Assembly: GCF_018294505.1 (NCBI RefSeq)
Contig: NC_057809.1
Coordinates: forward strand, 418,737,485 to 418,801,484
DNA length: 64,000 nucleotides
Direction of reading: 5' to 3'
From: Triticum aestivum
Lineage: Eukaryota > Streptophyta > Magnoliopsida > Poales > Poaceae
Shown here: in pieces, positions 1-11,500 of the stretch
Numbering within the stretch: position 1 is the first letter of the stretch
Layout of the letters: every line of letters begins with the position of its first letter
The notes under the pieces: generated by a model
Seen by the model: the letters and a program-made list of their open reading frames with translations, nothing else
Databases searched by the model: none
Told to the model about the DNA's origin: nothing
Translations under genes and position numbers: made by a program

Positions 1-330
1 TATAAGAATTTTTGGCATCGGTCTCATGTCAAGGAGGTGCCAAGGGGCCCACAAGCCCCGAGCTAGCGCCTCGGGGGTAGGGCGCAGCTAGGGGGCTTGT
101 GGCCTCCTCGTCCACTTCCTGGCCCAGCTCTAGTGCTTCGGGGTCTCTTTTGGTCCATAAAAAAGGACCCCGATAACGCGCGCCGTTCGGTCTGGGTAGA
201 CCGGAGACCGAACGTCACATTTGGGACGGGAGGGTGATCGATCAAACGAGTACGACTCGTTCGGGAGGAGAACACCCCCACCAACCAGGTCCGGCCTTTT
301 TCCTGTGAAAGGAAAACGAAAAATAAGGCC
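1..330 (+). repeat. LTR-like fragment (unassigned)
   Basis: This stretch has moderate GC content and reads like the U3/R part of a Triticeae gypsy LTR: a GGGCCCACAAGCCC run, a CCTCCTCGTCCAC run and a phrase reading TTGGTCCATAAAAAAGGACC. It is cut by the window edge on the left and runs into the AT-rich palindrome array on the right. No LTR end, primer site or coding frame is visible, so the class is a guess from resemblance. The short open frames here are compositional. Confidence 0.3.
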
Positions 331-1900
331 CATATTAAGTTGCGATTAGTAAAAAAACCTAGTTTTTCTGTGATTAAAAAACAATGTTCTTTTACACGTT
401 ACAATTGCCATGGACTTTTGCCATTCTATGAAAAAAAAATGCCACATTCAAGTTTATGTTTTTTAAAAAATGGCGAAAAATAGGAAAAATCATGGCAATT
501 TGCATCTGTACAATACGAAAAGTTGTGATCACTATGAAGTTTACAGAAAAACGCAAAAGTTGCCGTGAAGTGATATGGTGAAAAAAGTTCTCTCTAGACA
601 CATAGAAAATTTTCGGAAAACAATGGAGAAAACATCGTAAGTTGTAATGATATTCTGCATGTAATCCCCATGGCAAAAACAAATTTGAAAGAACAAACTT
701 GGCGTGTTCTCAAACTAATTTGTAATGTCCATGACAAATATTCTCCGGATGGACATGGCAAAAAGACACGAACCATAGCAAAAAGTGCATTTAGTTGCCA
801 TGGAAAAAGACATATCTATAAACAATACAGATTTTAGTTGCCATGCCAAACTTGCCATGTTTTTAAACATCTACAAACATTGCCACGTTATGTTGAACAT
901 CTTTAGTTTCCATGGCAAGTTTGCATATTTGTGAACATGTTAATTAAAATAATTTTTCATGTTTTTGAACAAACTTAATTAAAAGAAGTTACCATGTTTT
1001 TGCACATATTAAAAGTTTGCCATGTTTTTGAACATTTTAAAATGTCATGGCGAATTTGTCATATTTTTTGAACATCTGCAAAATGTTCCATGTTTTTGAA
1101 CATCATAAGTTGCCATGGCAAAGTTTGCCATGTTTTTCAACAATTATAACTTTGCCATGGCAACTTTACATGTTTCCGAATATGTTAATTAAAGAAGTTT
1201 GCCATGGCATAAAATGGAGTAAAATTTGCCATGGAAAAATGGTTTAATTTTTGCCATGGCAAAAAAGTAGTACTTTTGCCATGGAAATAAATTTTAAAAT
1301 GCCATGGTTACACAAGTATATTTAACATGCTATATAGTAAAATGTGTCGTGTTCTATAAATTTAAATTTTCCATAATATTTGAATTAAAATTGTCATGCT
1401 CTTTATAATAAATTTGCCATGGCGAGTTAAACTAAAAATTGCCATGGCAACATAACCTAAAATTTGCCATGTGAAAATAAACTTATTTTTGTCATGGCAA
1501 AAAGAGGAGTTAAATTTGCCATGGCAAAAATGGAATACTTTTGCCATGGAAATATATTAAAAAATGTCATGGCTATAAAAGTATATTTACCGTGCTACAT
1601 AGTTAAATTTGCCATGTTCTGGAAATGTAGATTTGCCATCATGTTTAAACAAAAAATTTGCCATGCTCTTTCCAATAAATTTGCCATGGCGACTTGAACT
1701 GAAAATTGCCATGGCAACTTAAACTAAAATTTGCCGTGTCACTATTACAAAGATTTCTAAAAACTGCCGTGATGATGTGTGAACTATTACAAAGATTTCT
1801 AAAAACATGCCAAGACGATGTGTGAACTCGGTACTCGTGGCAACTTAATCTAGTCACCATAGCAAAAACACTGCATATGATCTAAAGGAAAAACAGAAGC
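331..1900. repeat. Degenerate array of GCCATGGCAA palindromic motifs
   Basis: About 1.6 kb of AT-rich DNA in which TTGCCATGGCAA and one-base variants (TTTGCCATG, GCCATGGAAA, GTCATGGC) recur at irregular 20-60 bp intervals on both strands. The motif centres on the NcoI-like palindrome CCATGG and is self-complementary, so the array reads alike on either strand. Spacing is not constant, so it is not a classical satellite. The short open frames in it only repeat the motif (MAK, CHGN and similar). Similar motif-rich stretches occur inside some grass DNA transposons, but I find no terminal repeats or target duplication to bound one. Confidence 0.75.
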
Positions 1901-1929
1901 AATCACAAAAAAGGGGATAGCAGCATACC

Positions 1930-2660
1930 ACATGAGCAACAGTAGCAGTTCCTGCTGGCTCGATCGTGGGGGGAAATGGAAGACTAAGCCGCCGACCTCC
2001 CCAGATCTTGTTCGAGCCGCAACTCATCCTCTAGCACACCGCCTACGCGAGCACCAACAGCTCCCCCGACGAAGGGCACTGGGCCATGGATGGCCATCAG
2101 CTGTTGATGCAGGAAGCCATGCCAGAACCTCCGCGTCGCGCTTGTGTAAGGCGAAACGGCGGAGACGGAGCTCTAGGACGGAAGCCGTGATGTCACCGGC
2201 CGTCACGAGCAGCGCCGCGCGCAGCTGCAACCCCGCCATGGTTGCCGCTTGTTGGATCGACGCCGGAGCCGAGGAGACTCCTCTCCCACAGCGGCAAAGG
2301 GGATCACCGCCAGAGCGGAAAGGGGCTCTTCTCGCAATGGCAGCCGCATCGAGAGGGTGGAGCAGCCCGAGGCGGAGGCCTCTAATGGCGGCGGGGACGG
2401 TCAGCTCGCCGACGGCGGATTCCGATGGCGTCGAGGTCGGCCAGCTCGGCAACGACGGGAGGGGAAGATGAAGGCTGCTCAGCGGCCGCCGCGGCCCGCG
2501 GCCGCCGCGGCAGCTCGAGCCGGGCGGCGCGGATCCGAAGAACACCGGCTAGTGCTTCGCGTCGGCGAGCATCGCGGCGACCTGCCCGCGGTCGGACTCC
2601 GCCTCACTCGGGTCTCTAGGTCGCCGGCCAGGAGGATTCGGGATGTGGGGAATGGAGTGG
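1930..2660. other. GC-rich block, possible captured exon
   Basis: An abrupt GC-rich block between two AT-rich regions. Both strands hold long open frames because stops are rare: 1932-2471 on plus and 2024-2545 on minus. The minus frame (173 codons) is rich in Arg, Ala, Ser and Pro, with no domain I recognise. A GC-rich 5' exon of a captured gene is typical of grass genes, but no splice sites or homology could be shown. It could equally be the leader of a transposon. No function is proposed. Confidence 0.35.
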
Positions 2661-2689
2661 GGAGAATGGATAAGGGAGTGGGGTTCGTT

Positions 2690-3025
2690 CGCGACGACCG
2701 CTTCTCCGAACGCTCGACACTGGATGACGTGGCAGGGGTTAGCTTTAAGATATGTGCGTTTTGATCAAGTGGCTCTCGACACGTTCCGAACGAGATGTGA
2801 AAATACCGGTCGTTCGGGAGTTATCGATTCCGATAAAAAATCACCGCAAATTTTCAGCCCATTCCGAAAACTTTTATTTCTACACAAAAAATGACACGAC
2901 GGTAGTTCTGCTGAAAATAGCGTCAGTCCGGGTTAGTTCTAATCAAATGATACCAAAACCATATAAAATTGTTGTAAATATGGCATGGATACTTCATAAA
3001 TTATAGATACGTTGGCGACGTATAA
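2690..3025 (-). repeat. Athila-type LTR, truncated 5' end
   Basis: Read on the minus strand from 3025, this begins with a decayed form of the LTR start TGATACGTC, then CGCCAACGTATCTATAATTT, then a TTATGAAGTATCCATGCC phrase and a CAGCAGAACTACCGTCGTG phrase typical of Triticeae Athila-like LTRs. The first bases are mutated from TGA to TTA. The fragment ends in or near the GC-rich block with no partner LTR on this strand. The start abuts a chromodomain coding remnant, so it probably inserted into an older gypsy element. Confidence 0.6.
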
Positions 3026-3268
3026 ACCATTTGTTTCCGAGGCATGGTCGGATCTCCCTACCATATGTATTGACACTGACCACATGGCTCAGCCGGCAAC
3101 CATTCTCGCTTGGCGCGTTGTTCATCAAGATAGTGGTATGTCTACACAAGTGCTCATGCACTGGGAGGGCCTTCCAGCCAAATGGGTGACCTAGGAAGAT
3201 ATTGAAGACATGCAACAACATTTTCCTTCAATGACTTGCGATCAAGACATTTCTCAAGGAGGGGAGCA
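3026..3268 (+). pseudogene. Gypsy polyprotein C-terminus with chromodomain (remnant)
   Basis: The frame ending at the stop near 3192 reads a short tail that includes ILAWRVVHQDSG and then VLMHWEGLPAKWVT. After the in-frame stop it continues as EDIEDMQQHFPS. The pattern (ILxxR, a gap, VxWxGLPxxxxTWED, then LxxxFP) is the chromodomain at the C-terminus of chromovirus-type Ty3-gypsy integrases, which targets integration to particular chromatin marks. The stop replaces the expected W/T-E segment. The rest of the polyprotein is missing on the left, where an Athila-type LTR abuts. A purine run AAGGAGGGGAGCA follows at 3256-3268 and fits a polypurine tract directly before an LTR start. Confidence 0.75.
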
Positions 3269-3348
3269 TGTCATAGAGTCGATACCTGACAATTATAAAG
3301 ATTAAGGGGAAGAGAGAGGGAACCAGCTACGACGACATACACGAACCT
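3269..3348 (+). repeat. Short chromovirus 3' LTR, left piece
   Basis: This begins TGTCATAGAG right after a polypurine-like run and continues 80 bp to the insertion point of the 19.2-kb gypsy element. The remainder resumes at 22546 after the 5-bp duplication AACCT. Joined, the LTR would be about 325 bp, ending GATCGTGACA at 22790. That length and a TGTCA...GTGACA form suit the Reina-type chromoviruses. The boundary at 22790 is inferred from sequence form, because no second LTR is in the window. Confidence 0.55.
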
Positions 3349-5233
3349 TGTAACACCCCGGATGTAACTTGCCATAATTGTAACTCCAACTCTGCCATTT
3401 TTGGTTTAAGTTATGAGATTCCTTTCGTAGTTGGGTTTTGTCTTCGTTTTGCATTTTATTCATGTCATGCAGTTCATATCATGTTCATGCTGTTGCATCA
3501 TGGCATCAATCATGTGCATCTTCATCTTAGCATGTTGCTTTGTGGCATGATCCTTGGAACCCAAGTTTCATCTCCCCCCCCCCCCTCATCACCACCTCTC
3601 CTTTCTCTTTTCCTTCACTTTTGCAAGATGACCATACCCTCAAAATCACTTCTATCTTTGCTTGCTAGTTGTTCGCTCTATTGCTATGCCGCGTTACCTA
3701 CCACTTGCTATATCATGCCTCCCATATTGCCATGTCAAGCCTCTGACCCACCTTTTCTAGCAAACCGTTGTTTGGCTATGTTACCACTTTGCTCAGCCCT
3801 CTTATAGTATTGCTAGTTGCAGGTGAAGATGAAGTTTGTTCCATGTTAGAACATGGGTATTGTTGGGATATCATTATTATCTCTTATTTACTTTAATGCG
3901 TCTATATACTTGGTAAACGGTGGAAGGCTCGGCCTTATGCCTAGTGTTTTGTTCCACTCTTGCCGCCCTAGTTTCCGTCATACCGGTGTTATGTTCCTTG
4001 ATTTTGCGTTCCTTACGCGGTTGGGTGTTATGGGAACCCCTTGATAGTTCGCTTTGAATAAAACTCCTCCAGCAAGGCCCAACCTTGGTTTTACCATTTG
4101 CCTACCTACCACCATATACTTTCCCTTGGGTTCTGCAGACTCAAGGGTCATCTTTATTTTAACCCCCCCCTGGGCCAGTGCTCCTTTGAGTGTTGGTCCG
4201 AACTGAGTAGACTGCGGGGCCACCTCGGGGCAACTTGAGGGTTGGTTTTACTCGTAGGATGTCTCATCCGGTGTGCCTTGAGAACGAGATATGTGCGACT
4301 CCTATCGGGATTTGTTGGCACATCGGGCGGCTTTGCTGGTCTTATTTTACCATTGTCGAGATGTCTTGTAACCGGGATTCCAAGACTGATCGGGTCTTCC
4401 CTGGAGAAGGAATATCCTTCGTTGACTGTGAGAGCTTGTGATGGGCTAAGTTAGAACACCCCTGCAGGGTTTTGAACTTTCGAAAGCCATGCCTGCGGTT
4501 ATGGGCAGATGGAAATTTGTTAATATCTGGTTGTAGAAAACTTGACACTTAATTTAATTAAAATGAATCAACCGCGTGTGTAGCCGTGATGGTCTTTTTT
4601 CGGCGGAGTCCGGGAAGAGAAAACGGTCTCGTCTTATGCTTGAGCGTAAGTAGCTTCAGGATCACTTCTTGATCATTTTTAGCTTCTCGACCGTGCATTG
4701 CTTCTCTTCTCACACTCTTTTGCGTAAGTTAGCCACCATATATGCTTAGTGCTTTGCTGCAGCTCCACCTCACTACCATTTCCTACCCTTAAGCTTAAAT
4801 AGTCTTGATCTCGTGGGTGTGAGATTGCTGAGTCCCCGTGACTCGCAGATACTTCCAAACAGATGCAGGTGCCGATGATGCCAGTGCAGGGGACGCTACT
4901 GAACTCAAGTGGGAGTTCCATGAGGATTCGGGCCGTTACTATATTTCTTTTTCGGATGATCAGTAGAGGAGCCCAGTTGGGACGATCGGGGATCTAGCAT
5001 TGGGTTTTGTCTTTATTTTGGTTCCATAATCGGACCTTGATTGTATTCTGGATGATGTATGGATTATTTATGTATTGTGTGAAGTGGCGATTGTAAGCCG
5101 ACTCTTTATCCCTTTCTTATTCAGTACATGGGATCTGTAAAGATTACCCCTCTTGCGACATGCCTACCATGCGGCTATGCCTCTAAGTCATGCCCCGACA
5201 TGTGGGAGATATAGCCCCATTGTGGGTGTTACA
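3349..5233 (+). repeat. 5' LTR of the 19.2-kb chromovirus
   Basis: This 1,885-bp LTR begins TGTAACACCCCGG and ends GTGGGTGTTACA. It is colinear with 20663-22540 throughout. In the first 100 bp the two copies differ at about seven positions, so the insertion is not recent. The short inverted ends are TGTAACACCC and GGGTGTTACA. Small open frames within it are repeated in the other copy and are not genes. A poly-C run near 3573 differs in length between copies. Confidence 0.93.
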
Positions 5234-6151
5234 AGTTGGTAATCAAAGCCTTCCCCGACTTATGAGCCCCCTGCTTGATCGAATCGCTGACGTTGTTGAG
5301 TCTAGAACAAAATGTTTTAGTCTTAGGATTATATATATCGGAGAGTAGGATTCTTTTTACTCCTCAGTCCCTTCGTCGCTCTGGTGAGGCCTCCTGACGT
5401 AGAGTTTTGACTCTTCTCTCCTCAAATTTCACTAAAAAAATTAGGATCACGCGGGTATCTTGGAATCCTTTCGATGGTTTTGTGACGAGAACATTGTTCT
5501 TGGTGCCTCCTAACATTTAGGGGTTGTGGCAGTGTCCCGGGGAGTTGAGCTCCGAGGTGTTGTCGTCACAATTTTATTGTTATAGTTCTGGAATACCAGA
5601 GTTCGCTGACATCGAAAATCTCTTTTATGCAGTTGTTGGTGAGATAACCTCGACGCCACCAAGTACTGGGGCGGGAGTTCGGGAGTATTGCCATAACTCG
5701 TATAACGGATGCTTTTCGAAAGTTGAGGTAAATGATTTTCAAAGGTTTCTTGGTTATGTATTGAAGAATGGATACAACTGGATGTAGTATTTGCTAGTTT
5801 TGGGTGAGATATTATGCTTCCCCTGTATCCCCAACACCTGATTGCATAACCAGAAAGTTTCGGGAGTTTTATAGGTGGGAATTCAAGTAGCTCTAGTATT
5901 TCTTCCCGCAGATATTTGGTTTGTGATTGGGTAATCCTTACCACTTATTTGTTCATATTCGTATCTTGTTGCTTTATTCATCTACCTTTATCTAAGTGGC
6001 TTCTCAACCTTAATGGAAGTGTGATGATTTACTTTGGAATTCTTCCGTTCATCCTTGTTCGAATGTTAAGACTTTATGTTACAATTTTGATCCATTGATT
6101 CAGCTTGAATATATGTCTTTCAGTATGCTAACGGATGTCAACCTCTTCAGG
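5234..6151 (+). other. Leader and degenerate primer-binding site of the chromovirus
   Basis: The untranslated leader lies between the 5' LTR and the gag start. A primer-binding-like site, TTGGTAATCAAAGCC at about 5235-5249, resembles the complement of initiator tRNA-Met (TGGTATCAGAGC) with a one-base insertion and a change. No long frame starts here. Two short frames (5524-5787 and 5916-6098) show no family features. Confidence 0.6.
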
Positions 6152-8268
6152 ATGGCTCCTCCAACGCGTCAGAATCCGGACCGCAATGATGGGGATCAGT
6201 CGAACCCTCCGCCACCACCTCCACCTCCGGGGGCATGTCAAGCTATCATGGCAGCCACCAATGCCAACACTCAGATGCTTTTGCAACTCTTGCAAGAGCG
6301 CAACCAAGGGCAAGGCAACCAAGGAAATCAAGGCCAAGGAAACAATCAGCCTCAGTTTGCTACCCTCAATCAGTTCCTCGCAAACCATCCGAAGTCCTTC
6401 AGCAACTGTGTCGAGGCCACAGACGCCGACGACTGGCTCGTGGATATCTACAAACATTTTGAGTGTAGCAATGTCAGGCCTGAGGACTTTGTCAAGTTTG
6501 CTTTGCTTCAACTCAAGGATCAAGCTGCTGAGTGGTATCAACAATACAAAGATTCCAAAGGAGGTCGTGTGATTACCTGGGATGATTTCCGCTGAGACTT
6601 CAAAGCTCATCACATCCCACAAAGTGTTGCTGAGAGCAAGCGTGAGGAGTTCCGCAATATCAAGCAAGGCAACATGTTTGTGTATCAATACAATATCCAG
6701 TTTCAGAAACTCGCTCGGTTCTCTAAACAAGACGGTCCTGATGAAAAGAGCATGATTTATCAATTCAGAGGTGGCCTCAGAGAAGATCTACAATTAGCTC
6801 CCGTGCTTCTTGAGCCGACTAAGGATGATGAATTCTACAACATGGCACTAAAGTAAGAAGCTGCTCAGCTCAAGTGTGAGGCATCTAAGAAGAGAGTCAG
6901 GGATGCAGTTCAATCTTCTTCTTCTTCATCTCAAGTGGAAGCTAAGCAACAGAAGTTCTGGTTGCCTCCTCCTCCTCCGTTCCATCAGCCCTATCAGCAG
7001 AAGAGTAAAGATGGCAATGGATCTTCCCACCCACCCAAACCAGGCTATCAGAACAAAGCTCAGTCTCATACTCCAAGGTCAAGTGCTCCTTATCACCGTC
7101 CGCTCTCAGAGGTTACTTGCAACAAGTGTCAGCAGAAAGGGAACTATGTAAACAAGTGCTTCAACCAAAGGCGCCTTCCACCTCCTCCTCCTGTGAGATC
7201 TGCCAGCAATGCAGTGGTCAAGCATAATCCCAAGCATGCTAAGGTCAACATGATGAACGCAGCTCAGGCAGAGGATTCTTCAGAAGCGATCATGGGTAAC
7301 CTTCCAGTTAACTCTATTCCTGCAAAAGTTCTTTTTGATACTGGTGCATCGCGTTCTTTCATGTCATTCCCATTTGCATTGGAGCACAATCTTGACACAG
7401 AGGTTTTGTCCAAAGTCATGCAAGTTGTTTCTCCGGGAAAGCTTATGACTTCTAGTTTGGTTGCTCCCGATGTCTCTGTCCAGTTTGGAGACTATAAATT
7501 TATGTCTTCTCCAATTTTTCTTGGTGACTGTCATATTGATCTAATTCTCAGGATGGACTGGCTTTCTAAGCACAAGGCTCAGCTTGATTGCGCTACCAGG
7601 CAGATTCAATTGACACACTCTTCTGAGGAAGTGATCATCTATGTCGCTCGTGACTAAACCATTCGGCTGTTTTCTCTCAATGAGAAGGGCGAGTTGAATG
7701 CCATCTCTAGAATTCTAGTCGTTTGTGAATATCAAGACGCCTTTCCAGAAGAGCTTCCGGGAATGCCTCCTCACCAGCCAGTTGAATTCGTTATCGATCT
7801 TGAGCCTGGTACGGAACCTGTTTGCAAGCGTCCTTATAAGCTTAGACCAGAGGAGTTGAAGGAGTTGAAGAAACAACTCGATGAACAAGAGCATATGGGT
7901 CTGATCAGACCGAGTTCTTCTCCATGGGGTTGTGGTGTTCTTTTTGTTAAGAAGAAGGATGGAACGGAACGACTCTGCGTCGACTACCGTCCATTGAACA
8001 AGAAAACAATAAAGAACAAGTACCCACTTCCCAACATCAATGAGCTTTTTGAGCAACTTAAAGGTGCCCAAGTATTCTCCAAGCTTGACCTTCACATGGG
8101 TTATCATCAGATTCGCATTCGTGAACAAGATATCCCCAAGACAACATTCAGAACAAGCTATGGTTCTTATGAATATACTGTCATGTCTTACGGCCTTGTC
8201 AATGCTCCTCCAACGTTCTCTCGCATGATGAACTTCATCTTCAACCCTTACACAAATGATTTTGTCCT
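6152..8268 (+). pseudogene. gag-protease-reverse transcriptase, first part (interrupted)
   Basis: One continuous frame starts at the ATG of MAPPTRQNP (6152), chosen because the residues upstream look non-coding. Gag has a proline-rich N-terminus, a capsid-like core (DADDWLVDIYKHFEC, then LKDQAAEWYQQY) and a nucleocapsid knuckle near 7120 with CNKC, NYVNKC, in which the histidine is replaced by Asn. Protease follows with the active-site motif LFDTGAS at about 7331. RT contains [12 protein letters not shown] and [15 protein letters not shown]. Three in-frame stops (TGA 6593, TAA 6854, TAA 7655) break it. The coding sequence stops at 8268 inside a leucine codon where a 10-kb element is inserted, and resumes in the same frame at 18289. 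Confidence 0.92.
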
Positions 8269-11200
8269 TGTAGCGACCCGACCTCAGACGGTCAAGCCTC
8301 TGTGTATCTGTGCCATCCCTGGATCGGTATGCTGGCACACACAGTACATCAATGTATATATCAAAGTGCAATCACATGTATAAATAACGTAAAACGGATA
8401 TATACCTCATAAGTCTCAGCAGAAACAAACAATCAGGTGTGGAGTCCCATCAACGCCATCGGCAGGTTGAGTGTAGACCGTAACCCTGTACCGTACTCTT
8501 ACTCGTCGGAAGGAACATATCTGCAACATGAGACGTTGCAGCCGTGTAGGTCAGTACATTGAATGTACCGGCAAGATCACAATATGAGGAAAACAGATGA
8601 TAAAACTATTCTATATGCAATATGGCTTTGTGGCTCTGTGTCTGATGTTTTTTGCGTAAAAGCTGGTTTTATTTTCCCTACAACAAAGGAATATCAGGAG
8701 TCTGTACTATGGAGTTTTCTATCATGACATGGTTCCGCCAACCGATGTCTCATACCCAAATCATCATAAGTTGCCCACAATTATGTTATCAGTCCGGTGT
8801 TGAGAGTTCCGAGATAGATCCAAGTCCAGAGGCTCAAATTGTCCGTAACCGGGGACACGGCTAATCGATTAGGTTTTAACCCTCTGCAGAGGTTTGTACA
8901 CTTTACCCGCAAGATTCGATCCCTCTCTTTACATTCTCGCACTTCAGGGTGTTTGAGAACAAGATGACCGAAACATGGTCTTCCGAAGAGTTCCTCTGAC
9001 AACTGTCCGGTGCTCATCCAATCCTATCGTAGTTCTACATCTGCTAGCACTGTCCCAGCCAGAGTCACAGTTAAGGTCAACCAAGCCAGAGCCCATAGTG
9101 ACTTGCGGTTGCACAGGTAAGCTTCCGGGCATGAAGTATTCTTCCGTCTCTTTGAGTCTGGATGAATCTTTCCGCAAGATGTCATGGCGCTTCTCCATGC
9201 ATCCCGGCCAACCACTGGTTTCTCCAGGGTGCCCGTCAATCGTCCTTCACCCAGTAGTGTGTATTGAATTCTTGTCTCGAGTCTCGAAATCTTGAGGAGT
9301 CCTGAAGATGCAGTCCTTGCAGATGCCATCATGAAGTTGTCGTCTTTGACGTAAAGTCCTTCATTCTAACACCACTCCCGAGCACTCATACCAAACCCCG
9401 TCTACTACAGCGTAGCATTAAAACTATATACGTCCCGGGCTTGGTAACAGGGAGGTGGGTTCCTACCTCATGCATTCTACTCAACTACAAGAATCGATAT
9501 CACTACTGGAGAAGTTGTTGCAAGGATGACACTAAATGCAATAAAAATATAGGTATGAAAAACATGGTCAAAGTGAACTTGCCTGGCCAGTTGGTGAAGA
9601 TATTATCGCTCTTAAAAACTTGATAAACTAGTCGCCACTCTCCGATGAAATCTATACAAGCAAGCATAGTATTCACATAAGTAATCATTCTAGCACTCAA
9701 TTATAACAATCAAAATAACAACGAAATCGAAATAGGATTGAAGGTAAAAACCAAAGAAAACTCCAAATCACTCAAATAAACTTAGGGCTAATCTACAACA
9801 CAACAACTCTACCTAATCAACAAGTAAAAATCCTAAAACAAAAAGTACTTAACACAAGGTAAAAATAATTATTCGCTATGTAACATAAAGTATTTTTCCT
9901 ATAATAAAATTCTAACAATACCTAGAACCTCTAACACTATTCCTATTGCTAGCAACTAGTCATACAACAAACAACACCTAGAACCTCAAGAATACTAAGT
10001 CTAATAAATCCTAGAAATCACCTACTGTTAACCAATAGAATATATGACACACTGGCGAAAACTAGCAAAAGACACTAATTAAAACTAATTAATAATAATT
10101 AAACAACAAACAGTACTAAAAACAGAGTAAACAGTACTGTTTATAATAAAAAGCTAATCTGACTAACTCACTAACATGCAAACTAAACTCTACTGTGTAG
10201 CTAGTTTAATAAGTAACCAGTAGCAAAAAGAATTGGTCAAAAATAATATTCCTAACTCAAAATATCTCAAATCTAGTGATCTGAGAAAATTCATACAAAC
10301 ACGAATTTAAACTACTCAAATGTGAAATAAAATTGAACTAACAGAAACTTCATAAAATTTGTGATCCAAGGCAGTTGGAATCACTCAAAAATACCTCGTA
10401 GATAATTAACTATGGATTTTACAAGATTGAAACTATTCTGTTTTAGAAACAGAACGAAAAAAAACAGTAGGTCGGGATTTACTGTAGCAGTTCCGGTGAT
10501 GGGGTCCTGGTGGAGCTCCGGCGACGTCCTCCGGTGGCCCTCTGGCGTCGGGAAGGGACGGTCGGGGGCGGCAGAGCGGGGCGGAGCGATTGGTGGGGTC
10601 CGTGGGTGGCGGGGATGGCCGGAGGTGGTGGGGCGGGGCGGCAATGGTGGCGGTGGTCCGGTGAACTCCGGCGAGGTGGCGCGGTAGTGTGGGGCGAGGA
10701 GAGGCGGCTCTAGGGGCGGGAATGGGTGCGGGAGGTGGCCTTTTTATAGGAGGGGAGGTCGGTTTGGAGGAGGGGGCAAGGGATTTCGCGAATCCCGCGA
10801 TCTCCGGCGATGGCCGACGCGGCTGTGCTCGGGAACGAAATCCCGTTCGTGAGGAAGGAGATGATCTGGCAGCGATCGGGCCGGATTTGGCCCAAAACAA
10901 AAAATACCTTTCCTTTTTAAAAAGATTCCGCGAATAAAAATCATTTAAAAAATAAAATATAGGAGTATTATATATCAAAACGATCAGAAAAATAAGCCCA
11001 ATTTAATGGGATATTTTCCAGGGGCAAATAAAATACTTTTTGAAAAATCATTTTTTTAAATTCAAACAAAAATCCAAATGACTTTCAAAACTCTATGAAA
11101 AAATATTCCAACATTTTGGGGTGTCATGTTACTCCCTCTCAACACTTTTGTTCAAGTGTTCTTTGTCAGAAAAGTTTTTTAATAAAATTCAAATGCCACT

Positions 11201-11500
11201 TTGAGTTAAAAACAAAATTTAAATGACAAATTCAAAATGAAATTTTTCTTTACTTCCCACTCTCTTTCATTGAAGAAATCATGAGGATCATTGAGTGGCA
11301 TGAAGTTTGAAATATTTCCAAATTCAAATATTTTCAAACAGAAACATTTTTTTGGAAAGTCCTTTTTATTCCCTCTCAACAAAACTTCAAAAGTTTAAAA
11401 TTCTAATAAATTTCACTCAATCAATCACTCAACAATCAATCAACAATCATATATTTTAATTATTATAACATTCCAAAATTTATAATTTTGGGATGTTACA
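8269..11500 (-). repeat. 3' LTR (left copy) of the gag-only element
   Basis: On the plus strand this begins TGTAGCGACCCGACC and ends GGGATGTTACA. Read in element orientation it starts TGTAACATCCCAAAATT and ends GGTCGCTACA. It matches 15052-18283 end to end with the same length. It holds a GC-rich island at 10480-10900 inside otherwise AT-rich sequence. Open frames in the island (for example 10433-10978 minus) reflect low stop density. The island lies just downstream of a TATA box in element orientation and probably forms the R/U5 transcript start region. Confidence 0.93.
10737..10749 (-). promoter_or_regulatory. TATA box of the left LTR
   Basis: On the minus strand the sequence reads CCTATAAAAAGG, a good TATA element, immediately upstream of the GC-rich island in element orientation. 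The same box occurs in the right LTR at about 17515-17527. Transcription would start some 25-30 bp to the left. This is inferred from motif and position. Confidence 0.55.

Noticed and set aside
2024..2545. 173-codon minus frame as a gene
   Set aside because: No motif, no splice sites, and an overlapping plus frame of equal length. Listed only as a GC-rich block.
10433..10978. 181-codon minus-strand frame in the LTR as a gene
   Set aside because: It is repeated with indels in the other LTR copy (frame broken) and is explained by the GC island.
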